From Pseudomonas putida (GTDB taxonomy: Bacteria > Pseudomonadota > Gammaproteobacteria > Pseudomonadales > Pseudomonadaceae), in the NCBI RefSeq assembly GCF_009883635.2, contig NZ_CP026115.2:3596001-3660000 (forward strand): a stretch of DNA of 64,000 bases, written 5' to 3'. The translations under genes were made by a program, and so were the position numbers. Shown here in pieces: positions 7,534 through 15,808 of the stretch. How positions within the stretch are numbered: position 1 is the first letter of the stretch; each line of letters opens with the position of its first letter. The notes below the pieces were generated by a model. That model was not told the DNA's origin and did no database searches. It was given only the letters and a program-made list of their open reading frames with translations.

Positions 7534-9935
7534 TGCGATACCCCGTAATGGATTCGATTGTGAGCCTCTGGCGTCACCACTTTTATATTGTCAATATCGT
7601 ATACGGCTCCACCTTCCGAAATTGGAATGACATGATGAAGTATAAAGGTAGCGTTGCCTTTGTAATGGTCGGTGTCGCGTGCCTTAGGAGCATAGCCTTT
7701 ACTCATGAGCTTATTGTTTGTGGTGTTAAATTGCTTTGAGAGCTCTGGTGTACTGGCGACGATCTTCCAAAATTCACTTCTGAATGCATCAAAATCTCGA
7801 AACTCTCTGCCTCTCAGCATATCTGCAATTACAGCAGGTATTGCGGCGCCGGCTTTCCGGGTCTCCTCTGAGAGCCAGATACCTTCGACAATTGATCCTT
7901 GGCCTGTGACAGTTCCCGGCTCATATCGTGGACTCTTGAAAACCACCAGGATAGGCGGCAATCCCGAGTCGATTGGAAATGTGATGATAAGCCGTTCCTG
8001 ATCCAGCAGGTCCAGCGCGGGGTAACTTTCCGTTTCGGTGGTGATCGGGTTCAGGCTGCTACCCGCGTACACTACCGTGCCTGGTAGAAGCGACGGCAGG
8101 CTTGTAGAGCTATTTTCGTCACCTCCAGGCGCGCTTGCCGGTGTCCACGTCAGGATGCGCTGAGGGTTATCGAGCGCAAGGCTGTAAACCTGACGTTCTG
8201 CGTCAAAGGCCGCCGCCCTTACGGCGACCGGTTTCCCGCCAGGCACCACGTATAAGCCGATGTCGTTTTCTTCTTCACTACCCGCCAGTAAATAAGGCAC
8301 GTCTACGCTGGCTGATGAAAGGGCGAGGGCGGCTAGGTCAGGTCCGTCTGGTGGAGAAAGGCTGGAAAGAGGAGTGCTGATCAGGTACCGCCTTTCTGAA
8401 TTACCCAGCGTTGCAGGCCAGGCTGCCGAAAGTATGGCTACAGCCAAGGGGGCCGTTGTGGTAGCCAATCGACCTACTGCTGCGATGATCGCTACGCGAA
8501 CAGCAACCGACGCGACATCCGCAGCAAAGGTCGCCAGCCCGATCGGAATGACGGTCGTCGCAGAGGCAGCAGAGTGGGTGTCGTTGATGTAACTGATGCG
8601 TTGGCGTGCTGCCTCGGCTTGGCGCCGGGCCGATTCTTCGGCCGCTATCCGTTCAGCTTCTGCTTGCTGACGTGCAGCTTCTTCGGCAGCTATCCGTTCG
8701 GCTTCTGCTTGCTGGCGTGCGGCCTCTTCGGCAGCTATCCGCGCTGCTTCTGCTTGCTGACGTGCAGCCTCCTCGGCTGCTGCACGTTCGGCTGCAAGCC
8801 TTGCCTGCAGTTGTTCCATTTCCAGCGCTCGCTGGGTGAGGTTCGCCATGGACGCGCTGAACTGCTGCAAATAGCGAATGGACTCTGTGAGCGCCAGTGC
8901 CCGGTGGTAATCCGCCCAAAGCACGCCGGCTCGGCGGGTGGCCTGTTCATCGACGAGGTCTTGCAATGCCTCGGTTTGAGGCTTGGAAAGTGGGCCGACG
9001 ATGTTCGGGTTGGAGTCGCTGGCAGCGGGTACCTCGGCTTGCTTCGCTGCGATCAGCGCATTGGCGGCGTTTACATAGGCCGAAAATCGCTGGATGAGGG
9101 TATCGGTTTCCTGAGTTGGGGTGGATTGAGCCACTTGGTACTGCAGGAAGTTGGGCAGGCAGTCGAAGCAGATCTGCTGTTCATGAAGAATTTGGCCATA
9201 CCGCCGCTCGATTGCTTCGGAGAGGTCGACAGCGGGTTGGGCAAGTTCTGCCTCGTCGACCTGGCGAGCCATTTCCGGCAGGTCCGCCGCCAACGCCTGA
9301 AACTTCTGCGCTGCGATGTGCAAGCGATAGGCGGCATCGACCGAGGCGTTGAAGGTTTCCCAGACCTGTCGGCCCCATGCCTCGCCAGAGGCGCCGATCG
9401 GGAATGCGCCATCGTCGTTCAGCCGGGTGGCGAAGGAGTCGTAGCGCTTATAAAAAGGTATGGCGCCGTAGAAGCTGGTTGCCACGGGGGCAATTTGAAG
9501 ATATTCGGCGCGCCTTTGTTGCAAGCTCGTCGTGGCCAGCTGTTGGCGTAACCCCAGATGCTGGACAGGCTGACCCGCAGCTCCCGCGATTGCCTGTTGT
9601 TCGATGGTCGCGCGCTCAGCGCTGATTTGCGCGGGAAGTTGCTCAAGAGCGGGTGCATATTGTTCGGCGTGGATATTGTTGACGGCAGTAAATTCCTCGC
9701 CGAAAACCGTTCGCCAGCCTTTTTCCTGGGCGAAAGGGCTAGGCCCTCCAGTACCTCGAGGACGCCCTGCATCCAGCCCCCAGCCGCCATAGCCGGTCCC
9801 AGACAACGGGGGCAAAGGACTGAGAGGCACTCGATCTGGGGCTTGCGCGCGCGTCAAGACTCCCTCATTCAGATTCAGCGCACCGCGGGAATCACGGAAG
9901 GGTTCACCAAATTTGACGGTTTCATTTTGAGCCAT
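7530..9935 (-). CDS. S-type pyocin (HNH-endonuclease bacteriocin)
   Basis: The 801-residue bacteriocin targets related strains. The N-terminal part (about 1-365) is proline/glycine-rich at first, then helical, and presumably includes receptor binding. Residues about 370-435 are an Ala/Glu/Arg/Gln coiled coil made of 15-residue repeats. A hydrophobic stretch and a Pyocin_S-type translocation domain follow (about 445-685). The C-terminal HNH DNase domain has His767-His768, Asn783, His792 and His796. ATG 9935 follows AGGAGG and is preferred over an ATG 30 bases upstream. No secretion signal is present, as expected. No LexA box or PrtN-type element was recognised upstream. Confidence 0.93.
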   Translation of the reverse strand: MAQNETVKFGEPFRDSRGALNLNEGVLTRAQAPDRVPLSPLPPLSGTGYGGWGLDAGRPRGTGGPSPFAQEKGWRTVFGEEFTAVNNIHAEQYAPALEQLPAQISAERATIEQQAIAGAAGQPVQHLGLRQQLATTSLQQRRAEYLQIAPVATSFYGAIPFYKRYDSFATRLNDDGAFPIGASGEAWGRQVWETFNASVDAAYRLHIAAQKFQALAADLPEMARQVDEAELAQPAVDLSEAIERRYGQILHEQQICFDCLPNFLQYQVAQSTPTQETDTLIQRFSAYVNAANALIAAKQAEVPAASDSNPNIVGPLSKPQTEALQDLVDEQATRRAGVLWADYHRALALTESIRYLQQFSASMANLTQRALEMEQLQARLAAERAAAEEAARQQAEAARIAAEEAARQQAEAERIAAEEAARQQAEAERIAAEESARRQAEAARQRISYINDTHSAASATTVIPIGLATFAADVASVAVRVAIIAAVGRLATTTAPLAVAILSAAWPATLGNSERRYLISTPLSSLSPPDGPDLAALALSSASVDVPYLLAGSEEENDIGLYVVPGGKPVAVRAAAFDAERQVYSLALDNPQRILTWTPASAPGGDENSSTSLPSLLPGTVVYAGSSLNPITTETESYPALDLLDQERLIITFPIDSGLPPILVVFKSPRYEPGTVTGQGSIVEGIWLSEETRKAGAAIPAVIADMLRGREFRDFDAFRSEFWKIVASTPELSKQFNTTNNKLMSKGYAPKARDTDHYKGNATFILHHVIPISEGGAVYDIDNIKVVTPEAHNRIHYGVSQ
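8644..8778 (-). repeat. Three 45-bp tandem repeats inside the pyocin coiled coil
   Basis: Three near-identical 45-bp units (8644-8688, 8689-8733, 8734-8778) each encode a 15-residue motif like AAEEAARQQAEAERI. A degenerate copy lies on either side. The unit is in frame, so copy number can change without breaking the gene, and the length fits a helical spacer. Confidence 0.9.
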
Positions 9936-10049
9936 GTAGTCATCCTCCTGGTCGCTACATGGCAAAGCGTGCTCCAGGCAGTTTTTCCTGTATGTCAGGC
10001 GCTGCTCGTCAATCAGTAGGAGTATTCCTGCTGACTGGAAAGATCTGGG

Positions 10050-10529
10050 TTAAATGTGCTTTTCGGAAACAGGAATAACGCGCTTTTCCTTAACAGCCTT
10101 GTAGGAAAAACTCGAATAAATCTCCTTCACCCCCGGCAACCGCTGCAGCACTTCCCGGGTGAATTCCCCGAACGATTCCAGATCCCTCGCCAGGATCTCC
10201 AGCAGAAAGTCATAACGTCCGGATATGTTGTGGCAAGACACAATCTCGGGAATCTCCATCAGCCTTCGCTCGAACGCCAAAGCCATGTCCTTGGTATGCG
10301 AGTCCATCATGATGCTGACAAACGCCGTCACCCCAAACCCCAGCGACTTGGGTGACAAGATGGCCTGGTAACCGGTGATATAACCGTTGTCCTCCAGCAG
10401 CTTGACCCGTCGCCAGCAAGGCGAGGTGGTCAGCGCAACCTGGTCGGCGAGTTCGGAGATGGTAAGGCGGGCGTTGTCCTGCAAGGCCGCGAGCAGGGCG
10501 CGGTCGGTACGGTCGAGGCTTGAAGGCAT
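10050..10529 (-). CDS. mdeR: Lrp/AsnC-family regulator, MdeR-like
   Basis: The 159-residue regulator has an N-terminal winged helix (about 1-60; LTISELADQVALTTSPCWRR) and a C-terminal ligand-binding RAM domain (KEIYSSFSYKAVKE). It is transcribed divergently from methionine gamma-lyase, the arrangement described for mdeR-mdeA in P. putida, where MdeR activates mdeA in response to L-methionine. The 127-base gap at 10530-10656 must carry both promoters and its binding sites. The symbol is inferred from context and family together. Confidence 0.88.
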   Translation of the reverse strand: MPSSLDRTDRALLAALQDNARLTISELADQVALTTSPCWRRVKLLEDNGYITGYQAILSPKSLGFGVTAFVSIMMDSHTKDMALAFERRLMEIPEIVSCHNISGRYDFLLEILARDLESFGEFTREVLQRLPGVKEIYSSFSYKAVKEKRVIPVSEKHI

Positions 10530-10656
10530 GATTTGCCCTCCTGGTGTTGTATTTGTTGTTTTCTTTCCAAAACAGGCGCGAATGCGTGGGCTATTTTGGA
10601 AAAATTCAGGCAGCTCGGTGGCATAAGCTTATAACAAACCACCAGAGGCTGTTGCC

Positions 10657-11853
10657 ATGCGCGACTCCCATAACAACACCGGTTTTTCCACTCGCGCCAT
10701 CCATCATGGCTACGACCCGCTTTCCCACGGCGGCGCCCTGGTGCCACCGGTTTACCAGACCGCAACCTATGCCTTCCCCAGCGTTGAATACGGCGCAGCG
10801 TGCTTTGCCGGGGAGGAGGGCGGGCACTTCTACAGCCGTATCTCCAATCCGACTTTGGCGTTGCTTGAGCAGCGCATGGCCTCCCTGGAAGGAGGTGAGG
10901 CAGGCCTGGCGCTGGCGTCGGGCATGGGGGCCATCACCTCGACGCTATGGACCCTGCTGCGCCCCGGCGACGAGCTGATTGTCGGGCGCACGGTGTATGG
11001 CTGCACCTTCGCCTACATGCACCATGGCATCGGTGAGTTCGGGGTGAAGGTGCGGCATGTCGACCTCAATGACACCCAGGCGCTAAAGGCAGCGATCACC
11101 CACAAGACCCGGATGATCTACTTCGAAACCCCGGCCAACCCGAACATGCAACTGGTCGATATCGCGGCGGTGGCCGAAGCGGCGCGGGGGCATGACTTGC
11201 ATATCGTGGTCGACAACACCTATTGCACGCCCTACCTGCAACGGCCACTGGAGCAGGGGGCTGACCTGGTGGTGCATTCGGCGACCAAGTACCTCAGCGG
11301 CCACGGCGATATCACTGCAGGCCTGGTGATCGGGCGCAAGGCGCTGGTGGACCGAATTCGCCTGGAAGGCCTCAAGGACATGACTGGCGCGGTGCTGTCA
11401 CCGCACGATGCCTCGCTGTTGATGCGTGGCATCAAGACACTCGCGTTGCGCATGGACCGTCACTGTGCGAATGCCCAGCAGGTCGCCGAGTTCCTCGCGC
11501 GCCAGCCGCAGGTGGAGCTGATTCAATATCCTGGGCTGCCATCGTTTGCCCAATACGAACTGGCGCAGCGGCAGATGCGCTTGCCGGGTGGGATGATTGC
11601 TTTCGAGCTCAAGGGCGGGATCGAAGCCGGGCGGCGTTTCATGAACGCCCTGCAACTGTTTGCCCGGGCGGTGAGCCTGGGCGACGCTGAGTCGCTGGCG
11701 CAGCATCCGGCGAGCATGACCCATTCCAGCTATACGCCCGAAGAGCGAGAGCATCACGGCATTTCCGAGGGGTTGGTGCGGTTGTCGGTGGGGCTGGAGG
11801 ATGTGGAAGATTTGCTGGCGGATGTCGAGCAGGCGCTCAAGGCTTGCAGCTAG
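10657..11853 (+). CDS. mdeA: Methionine gamma-lyase
   Basis: The 398-residue PLP enzyme of the Cys/Met-metabolism family cleaves L-methionine to methanethiol, 2-oxobutyrate and ammonia in the cytoplasm. Lys211 in HSATKYLSGHGD is the PLP lysine. Tyr114 and Cys116 (VYGCTF) are the active-site residues that separate methionine gamma-lyases from cystathionine lyases. The sequence is very close to the characterised P. putida enzyme and has the same length. No mdeB (2-oxoacid dehydrogenase E1) follows; the next feature is a palindrome and the convergent zapG gene. Confidence 0.95.
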   Translation: MRDSHNNTGFSTRAIHHGYDPLSHGGALVPPVYQTATYAFPSVEYGAACFAGEEGGHFYSRISNPTLALLEQRMASLEGGEAGLALASGMGAITSTLWTLLRPGDELIVGRTVYGCTFAYMHHGIGEFGVKVRHVDLNDTQALKAAITHKTRMIYFETPANPNMQLVDIAAVAEAARGHDLHIVVDNTYCTPYLQRPLEQGADLVVHSATKYLSGHGDITAGLVIGRKALVDRIRLEGLKDMTGAVLSPHDASLLMRGIKTLALRMDRHCANAQQVAEFLARQPQVELIQYPGLPSFAQYELAQRQMRLPGGMIAFELKGGIEAGRRFMNALQLFARAVSLGDAESLAQHPASMTHSSYTPEEREHHGISEGLVRLSVGLEDVEDLLADVEQALKACS

Positions 11854-11863
11854 GTTGCCTGGC

Positions 11864-11954
11864 TCTGTGGGCGCGGGCTTGTCCCGCGAACACCGGCGAA
11901 GCCGGTGCCAGCCACCGAGTCGCCTGCTTCGCGGGTCAAGCCCGCTCCCACAGA
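11864..11954. repeat. REP-type inverted repeat between mdeA and zapG
   Basis: TCTGTGGGCGCGGGCTTGTC begins the left arm, and GTCAAGCCCGCTCCCACAGA ends the right arm after an inner GCCGGTG hairpin. It lies between convergent genes and shares the core of the other REP elements in the window. Confidence 0.75.
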
Positions 11955-11972
11955 TGCCGTGACCCGGCGCAT

Positions 11973-12000
11973 AAAAAAGGCCTCTTGCGAGGCCTTGTTT
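11973..12000 (-). terminator. Intrinsic terminator for zapG (minus strand)
   Basis: GGCCTCTTGCGAGGCC is flanked by AAAAAA on the left, which reads as a six-T run in the minus direction just past the zapG stop codon. On the plus strand it ends TTGTTT and may also stop mdeA transcripts. Confidence 0.85.
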
Positions 12001-12011
12001 ATTTCAGCGGT

Positions 12012-12449
12012 TCAGCGCTTGAGCCCGTAGCTCTCGTCGAGCATGCCCGGCGAGTTCGGCGACTTCGGTGCATAGTCGCGTGGCACTTCAGCGGTGTCCT
12101 TCGGCGGGGTCAGGCGGTCACGCGGACCCTGGGTGCTCTCGGAGTGCAGTGCGGCAAGCAGACGCTGGCGGGTGACATCGTCAAGGGCCAGGCTGTTGGC
12201 GCCTTCGGCCAGGTGATCTTGTACGTCCTGGTAGCTCTGGGTCAGTTTCTTGACCAGCATGGCGGTGCTGTTGAAGTGGGTGACCACTTCGTTCTGATAA
12301 CTGTCGAAACGCTTCTGGATGTCATCCAGTTGGCGCTGGGTATTGCTGGGCGCCGCGTTGGGCAGCAGGCGGGCCACGATGAAACCGACCGCCACACCGA
12401 TGACCAGGGCCAGGGTTGGCAACAACCAAACAAGGAGCGAGAGTTCCAC
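12012..12449 (-). CDS. zapG: ZapG/YhcB (DUF1043) inner-membrane protein
   Basis: The 145-residue product has one N-terminal transmembrane helix (about 5-26, ending GFIVARLLP), a predicted coiled coil (about 35-95: QRQLDDIQKRFDSYQNEV) and a disordered polar tail. This is the YhcB/ZapG family, linked in E. coli to cell division and envelope assembly through contacts with the divisome and Rod complex. The conserved HFNSTAMLVKKLTQSYQDV block supports the assignment. It is a single gene with its own terminator. Confidence 0.9.
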   Translation of the reverse strand: MELSLLVWLLPTLALVIGVAVGFIVARLLPNAAPSNTQRQLDDIQKRFDSYQNEVVTHFNSTAMLVKKLTQSYQDVQDHLAEGANSLALDDVTRQRLLAALHSESTQGPRDRLTPPKDTAEVPRDYAPKSPNSPGMLDESYGLKR

Positions 12450-12584
12450 GAGTCCTTCCTCTATAAACGGCTTTGCTTTACGTTAACGGCTCAGACCTGC
12501 GCTGTATACCGCGAGCAATCGCAAATCAGAACAGAATTCCTCACCTAGACGAAACGACCCCCTTCGAGGTCACGGAGTAGTGCC

Positions 12585-13220
12585 TTGCTTGTCCGCGAAA
12601 CCCCCTTGTTCATCGACGGCCCGATCGGCCAGCTGGAAGCCTTGTACCTGGACGTGGCCGATGCCCGCGGTGCGGTGCTGATCTGCCACCCCAACCCGGT
12701 CCAGGGCGGCACCATGCTCAACAAGGTGGTCTCGACCCTGCAGCGCACCGCCCGTGACGCCGGCTACGTGACCCTGCGCTTCAACTACCGCGGTGTCGGC
12801 CAGAGCGCCGGCAGCCATGACATGGGCGCTGGCGAAGTGGCCGATGCCGAGGCGGCGGCGGCGTGGCTGCGTGCCAGGCACCCCGAGCTGCCGTTGGTAC
12901 TTATGGGCTTCTCGTTCGGTGGCTTCGTCGCCACCAGCCTGGCCGGGCGCCTGGAAGCGCAAGGTGTGGAGTTGCAGCAGTTGTTCATGATCGCCCCGGC
13001 GGTGATGCGCCTGACCGCTGACTTCCCGCTGCCGCAGCGCTGCCCGATCGCTGTGGTGCAGCCTGACGCCGACGAAGTCGTCGATCCGCAGCTGGTTTAC
13101 GAATGGTCCGACGCACTGGGGCGCCCCCATGAGCTGCTGAAAGTGGCAGAATGCGGACACTTCTTCCATGGCAAGCTGACCGATCTGAAGGATCTGCTGC
13201 TGCCGCGCCTTTCGAACTGA
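12585..13220 (+). CDS. Alpha/beta hydrolase (dienelactone-hydrolase-like)
   Basis: The 211-residue cytoplasmic protein has an alpha/beta-hydrolase fold. The family motif [16 protein letters not shown] (about 34-49) is typical of a bacterial hydrolase group near dienelactone hydrolase. The nucleophile is Ser110 in GFSFGG, the acid is probably Asp161 or Asp163 in QPDADEVVD, and the base is His192 in CGHFF. The start is TTG at 12585, with GGAG nearby; no upstream ATG fits. It ends 25 bases before trpS and may share its transcript. The substrate is unknown. Confidence 0.85.
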   Translation: MLVRETPLFIDGPIGQLEALYLDVADARGAVLICHPNPVQGGTMLNKVVSTLQRTARDAGYVTLRFNYRGVGQSAGSHDMGAGEVADAEAAAAWLRARHPELPLVLMGFSFGGFVATSLAGRLEAQGVELQQLFMIAPAVMRLTADFPLPQRCPIAVVQPDADEVVDPQLVYEWSDALGRPHELLKVAECGHFFHGKLTDLKDLLLPRLSN

Positions 13221-13245
13221 GCCAAGCCTGAATAAGCGAACACCC

Positions 13246-14595
13246 ATGACCACGCGTATCCTCACCGGTATCACCACCACCGGCACCCCGCACCTGGGCA
13301 ACTACGCCGGCGCCATCCGCCCGGCGATCCTCGCCAGCCAGCAGCCGGGTGTCGACTCGTTCTACTTCCTGGCCGACTATCACGCCCTGATCAAGTGCGA
13401 CGACCCGCTGCGCATCCAGCGCTCGCGCCTGGAAATCGCCGCCACCTGGCTGGCCGGTGGCCTGGACCCGGCCAAGGTGACCTTCTACCGTCAGTCCGAT
13501 ATCCCCGAGATCCCCGAGCTGACCTGGCTGCTGACCTGCGTCGCCGCCAAGGGCCTGCTCAACCGCGCCCACGCCTACAAGGCCTCGGTGGACAAGAACC
13601 TGGAAACCGGCGAAGACCCGGATGCTGGCGTGACCATGGGCCTGTACAGCTACCCGGTGCTGATGGCCGCAGACATCCTGATGTTCAACGCCAACAAGGT
13701 GCCGGTCGGCCGCGACCAGATCCAGCACGTGGAAATGGCCCGCGACATCGGCCAGCGCTTCAACCACCTGTTTGGCCAGGGCAACGACTTCTTCGCCCTG
13801 CCGGAAGCGGTGATCGAAGAGAGCGTGGCGACCCTGCCGGGCCTGGACGGTCGCAAGATGTCCAAGAGCTACGACAACACCATCCCGCTGTTCACCAGCG
13901 CCAAGGACATGAAAGACGCCATCTCGCGCATCGTCACTGACTCGCGTGCACCTGGCGAAGCCAAGGATCCGGACAATTCGCACCTGTTCACCCTGTTCCA
14001 GGCCTTCTCGACGCCTTCGCAGTGCGCCGAGTTCCGCGAAGAGCTGCTGCAGGGCCTGGGCTGGGGCGAAGCGAAGCAGCGTCTGTTCCAGCTGCTCGAC
14101 GGCCAGCTGGCCGAGAAGCGCGAGCACTACCACCAGCTGATCTCGCGCCCGGCAGACCTGGAGGACATCCTCCTCGCCGGCGCCGCCAAGGCCCGCAAGA
14201 TCGCCACCCCGTTCCTCGAGCAGCTGCGTGAGGCCGTTGGCCTGCGCTCGTTCCGCAGCAGCGTGCAGGCCAGCACCGAAGTGAAGAAGAAAGCCGCCAA
14301 GAGTGCGCGCTTTGTCAGCTTCCGTGACGAAGACGGCAGCTTCCGCTTCCGCCTGCTGGCCGCCGATGGCGAGCAATTGCTGCTGTCGCGCAGCTTCGCC
14401 GACGGCAAGAGTGCCGGTGCCGTGAGCAAACAGCTGCAGCAAGGTGGTGACGCTGACGTGCGCGTTGACGGCCTGGGCTTCAGCCTGTGGCTGAACGACG
14501 AGCAGGTTGCCGACGGGCCGCAGTTCGACAGCGCCGAAGCCCGTGATTCGGCCATCGAAAGCCTGCGTGTAGCGCTTCAGCCGCAACAAGACTGA
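13246..14595 (+). CDS. trpS: Tryptophanyl-tRNA synthetase with a C-terminal DUF1508-like extension
   Basis: The 449-residue class I synthetase charges tRNA-Trp. The HIGH-type motif is TGTPHLGN (12-19) and the KMSKS loop is at 204-208. Most bacterial TrpS proteins are about 330-350 residues. Here a linker rich in Lys/Ala leads to an extra domain (about 345-440: [20 protein letters not shown], later ALQ repeats) that resembles the small DUF1508/YegP fold. The same long form is remembered in P. aeruginosa. An intrinsic terminator separates it from zapE. Confidence 0.96.
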   Translation: MTTRILTGITTTGTPHLGNYAGAIRPAILASQQPGVDSFYFLADYHALIKCDDPLRIQRSRLEIAATWLAGGLDPAKVTFYRQSDIPEIPELTWLLTCVAAKGLLNRAHAYKASVDKNLETGEDPDAGVTMGLYSYPVLMAADILMFNANKVPVGRDQIQHVEMARDIGQRFNHLFGQGNDFFALPEAVIEESVATLPGLDGRKMSKSYDNTIPLFTSAKDMKDAISRIVTDSRAPGEAKDPDNSHLFTLFQAFSTPSQCAEFREELLQGLGWGEAKQRLFQLLDGQLAEKREHYHQLISRPADLEDILLAGAAKARKIATPFLEQLREAVGLRSFRSSVQASTEVKKKAAKSARFVSFRDEDGSFRFRLLAADGEQLLLSRSFADGKSAGAVSKQLQQGGDADVRVDGLGFSLWLNDEQVADGPQFDSAEARDSAIESLRVALQPQQD

Positions 14596-14626
14596 GGCAT
14601 ATTGACGCAAGTCTGATTGCCATTAA

Positions 14627-14660
14627 GCGGGCCTGTCGCTACAGTGACGGCCCGTTTTTT
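14627..14660 (+). terminator. Intrinsic terminator after trpS
   Basis: CGGGCC and CGGCCCG form the stem around TGTCGCTACAGTGA, followed by six T residues. It lies 30 bases after the trpS stop codon. Confidence 0.85.
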
Positions 14661-14680
14661 GTTGCCTCGCTAACGAAATC

Positions 14681-15775
14681 ATGACGCCCCTAGAACGATA
14701 TCAAGCAGATCTGAAACGTCCCGACTTCTTCCATGACGCGGCGCAGGAAACTGCGGTACGTCACCTGCAGCGTCTGTACGACGACCTGGTGCACGCGCAG
14801 AACAACAAGCCGGGCGTGTTCGGCAAGCTGTTCGGCAAGAAGGAGCAGACGCCAGTCAAAGGCCTGTACTTCTGGGGCGGAGTAGGGCGTGGCAAGACCT
14901 ATCTGGTCGACACATTCTATGAAGCGCTGCCGTTCAAGCAGAAGATGCGCACGCACTTCCACCGCTTCATGAAGCGTGTCCACGAGGAAATGAAAACCCT
15001 CAAGGGCGAGAAGAACCCGCTGACCCTCATTGCCAAGCGCTTCAGCGAAGAAGCCAAGGTGATCTGCTTCGACGAATTCTTCGTTTCCGATATTACCGAT
15101 GCCATGATCCTCGGCACCTTGATGGAAGAGCTGTTCAAGAACGGCGTCTCGCTGGTGGCGACCTCCAACATCGTCCCTGACGGCTTGTACAAGGACGGCC
15201 TGCAGCGCGCGCGCTTCCTGCCGGCCATCGCCATGATCAAGCAGTACACCGACGTGGTGAACGTCGACAGTGGCGTCGACTACCGCCTGCGTCACCTGGA
15301 GCAGGCCGAACTGTTCCACTTCCCGCTCAACGACGCGGCGCACCAGAGCATGCGCGCCAGCTTCAAGGCGCTGACGCCCGAGTGCACCCAGGCCGTCGAG
15401 AACGACGTGCTGATGATCGAAAACCGCCCGATCAATGCCCTGCGCACCTGCGACGACGTCGCCTGGTTCGACTTCCGCGCCCTGTGCGACGGGCCGCGCA
15501 GCCAGAACGACTACATCGAGCTGGGTAAGATCTTCCACGCCGTGTTGCTGAGCAACGTGGAGCAGATGGGCGTCACCACCGACGACATCGCCCGCCGCTT
15601 CATCAACATGGTGGACGAGTTCTACGACCGCAACGTCAAGCTGATCATCTCGGCCGAGGTGGAGCTGAAGGACCTGTACACTGGCGGGCGCCTGAGCTTC
15701 GAATTCCAGCGGACCCTGAGCCGGTTGCTGGAAATGCAGTCGCACGAATTCCTGTCGCGCGCGCACAAGCCGTAA
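14681..15775 (+). CDS. zapE: Cell division ATPase ZapE (AFG1 family)
   Basis: The 364-residue AFG1/ZapE-type AAA ATPase associates with the Z-ring in E. coli and promotes its dynamics. Walker A is GVGRGKT (67-73), Walker B is CFDEFFVSD (about 128-136), and sensor-like ATSNIVPDGLY follows. The C-terminal region (TRRLSFE-like stretch GGRLSFEFQRTLSRL) matches the family end. It sits between trpS and a REP-like hairpin, on the same strand as trpS but after its terminator, so a promoter of its own is expected in the short gap. Confidence 0.95.
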   Translation: MTPLERYQADLKRPDFFHDAAQETAVRHLQRLYDDLVHAQNNKPGVFGKLFGKKEQTPVKGLYFWGGVGRGKTYLVDTFYEALPFKQKMRTHFHRFMKRVHEEMKTLKGEKNPLTLIAKRFSEEAKVICFDEFFVSDITDAMILGTLMEELFKNGVSLVATSNIVPDGLYKDGLQRARFLPAIAMIKQYTDVVNVDSGVDYRLRHLEQAELFHFPLNDAAHQSMRASFKALTPECTQAVENDVLMIENRPINALRTCDDVAWFDFRALCDGPRSQNDYIELGKIFHAVLLSNVEQMGVTTDDIARRFINMVDEFYDRNVKLIISAEVELKDLYTGGRLSFEFQRTLSRLLEMQSHEFLSRAHKP

Positions 15776-15781
15776 CAAAGC

Positions 15782-15802
15782 TGGGGCCGCAGAGCGGCCC
15801 CA
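15782..15802. terminator. Hairpin between convergent zapE and the GlxA-type gene
   Basis: TGGGGCCGC-AGA-GCGGCCCCA is a perfect hairpin in the 33-base gap between converging genes. It probably limits read-through on both strands, though no long T-run is present. Confidence 0.5.
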
Positions 15803-15808
15803 TAGGCC

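Noticed and set aside
8599..8790. Regularly spaced repeats suggestive of a CRISPR array
   Set aside because: Units are directly abutting, in frame and coding for a coiled coil; there are no unique spacers.
9936..10049. A possible LexA box or PrtN-type P-box upstream of the pyocin gene
   Set aside because: Only an isolated ATACAG half-site and a CTG-N9-CAG with wrong spacing were found; no CTGT-N8-ACAG match.
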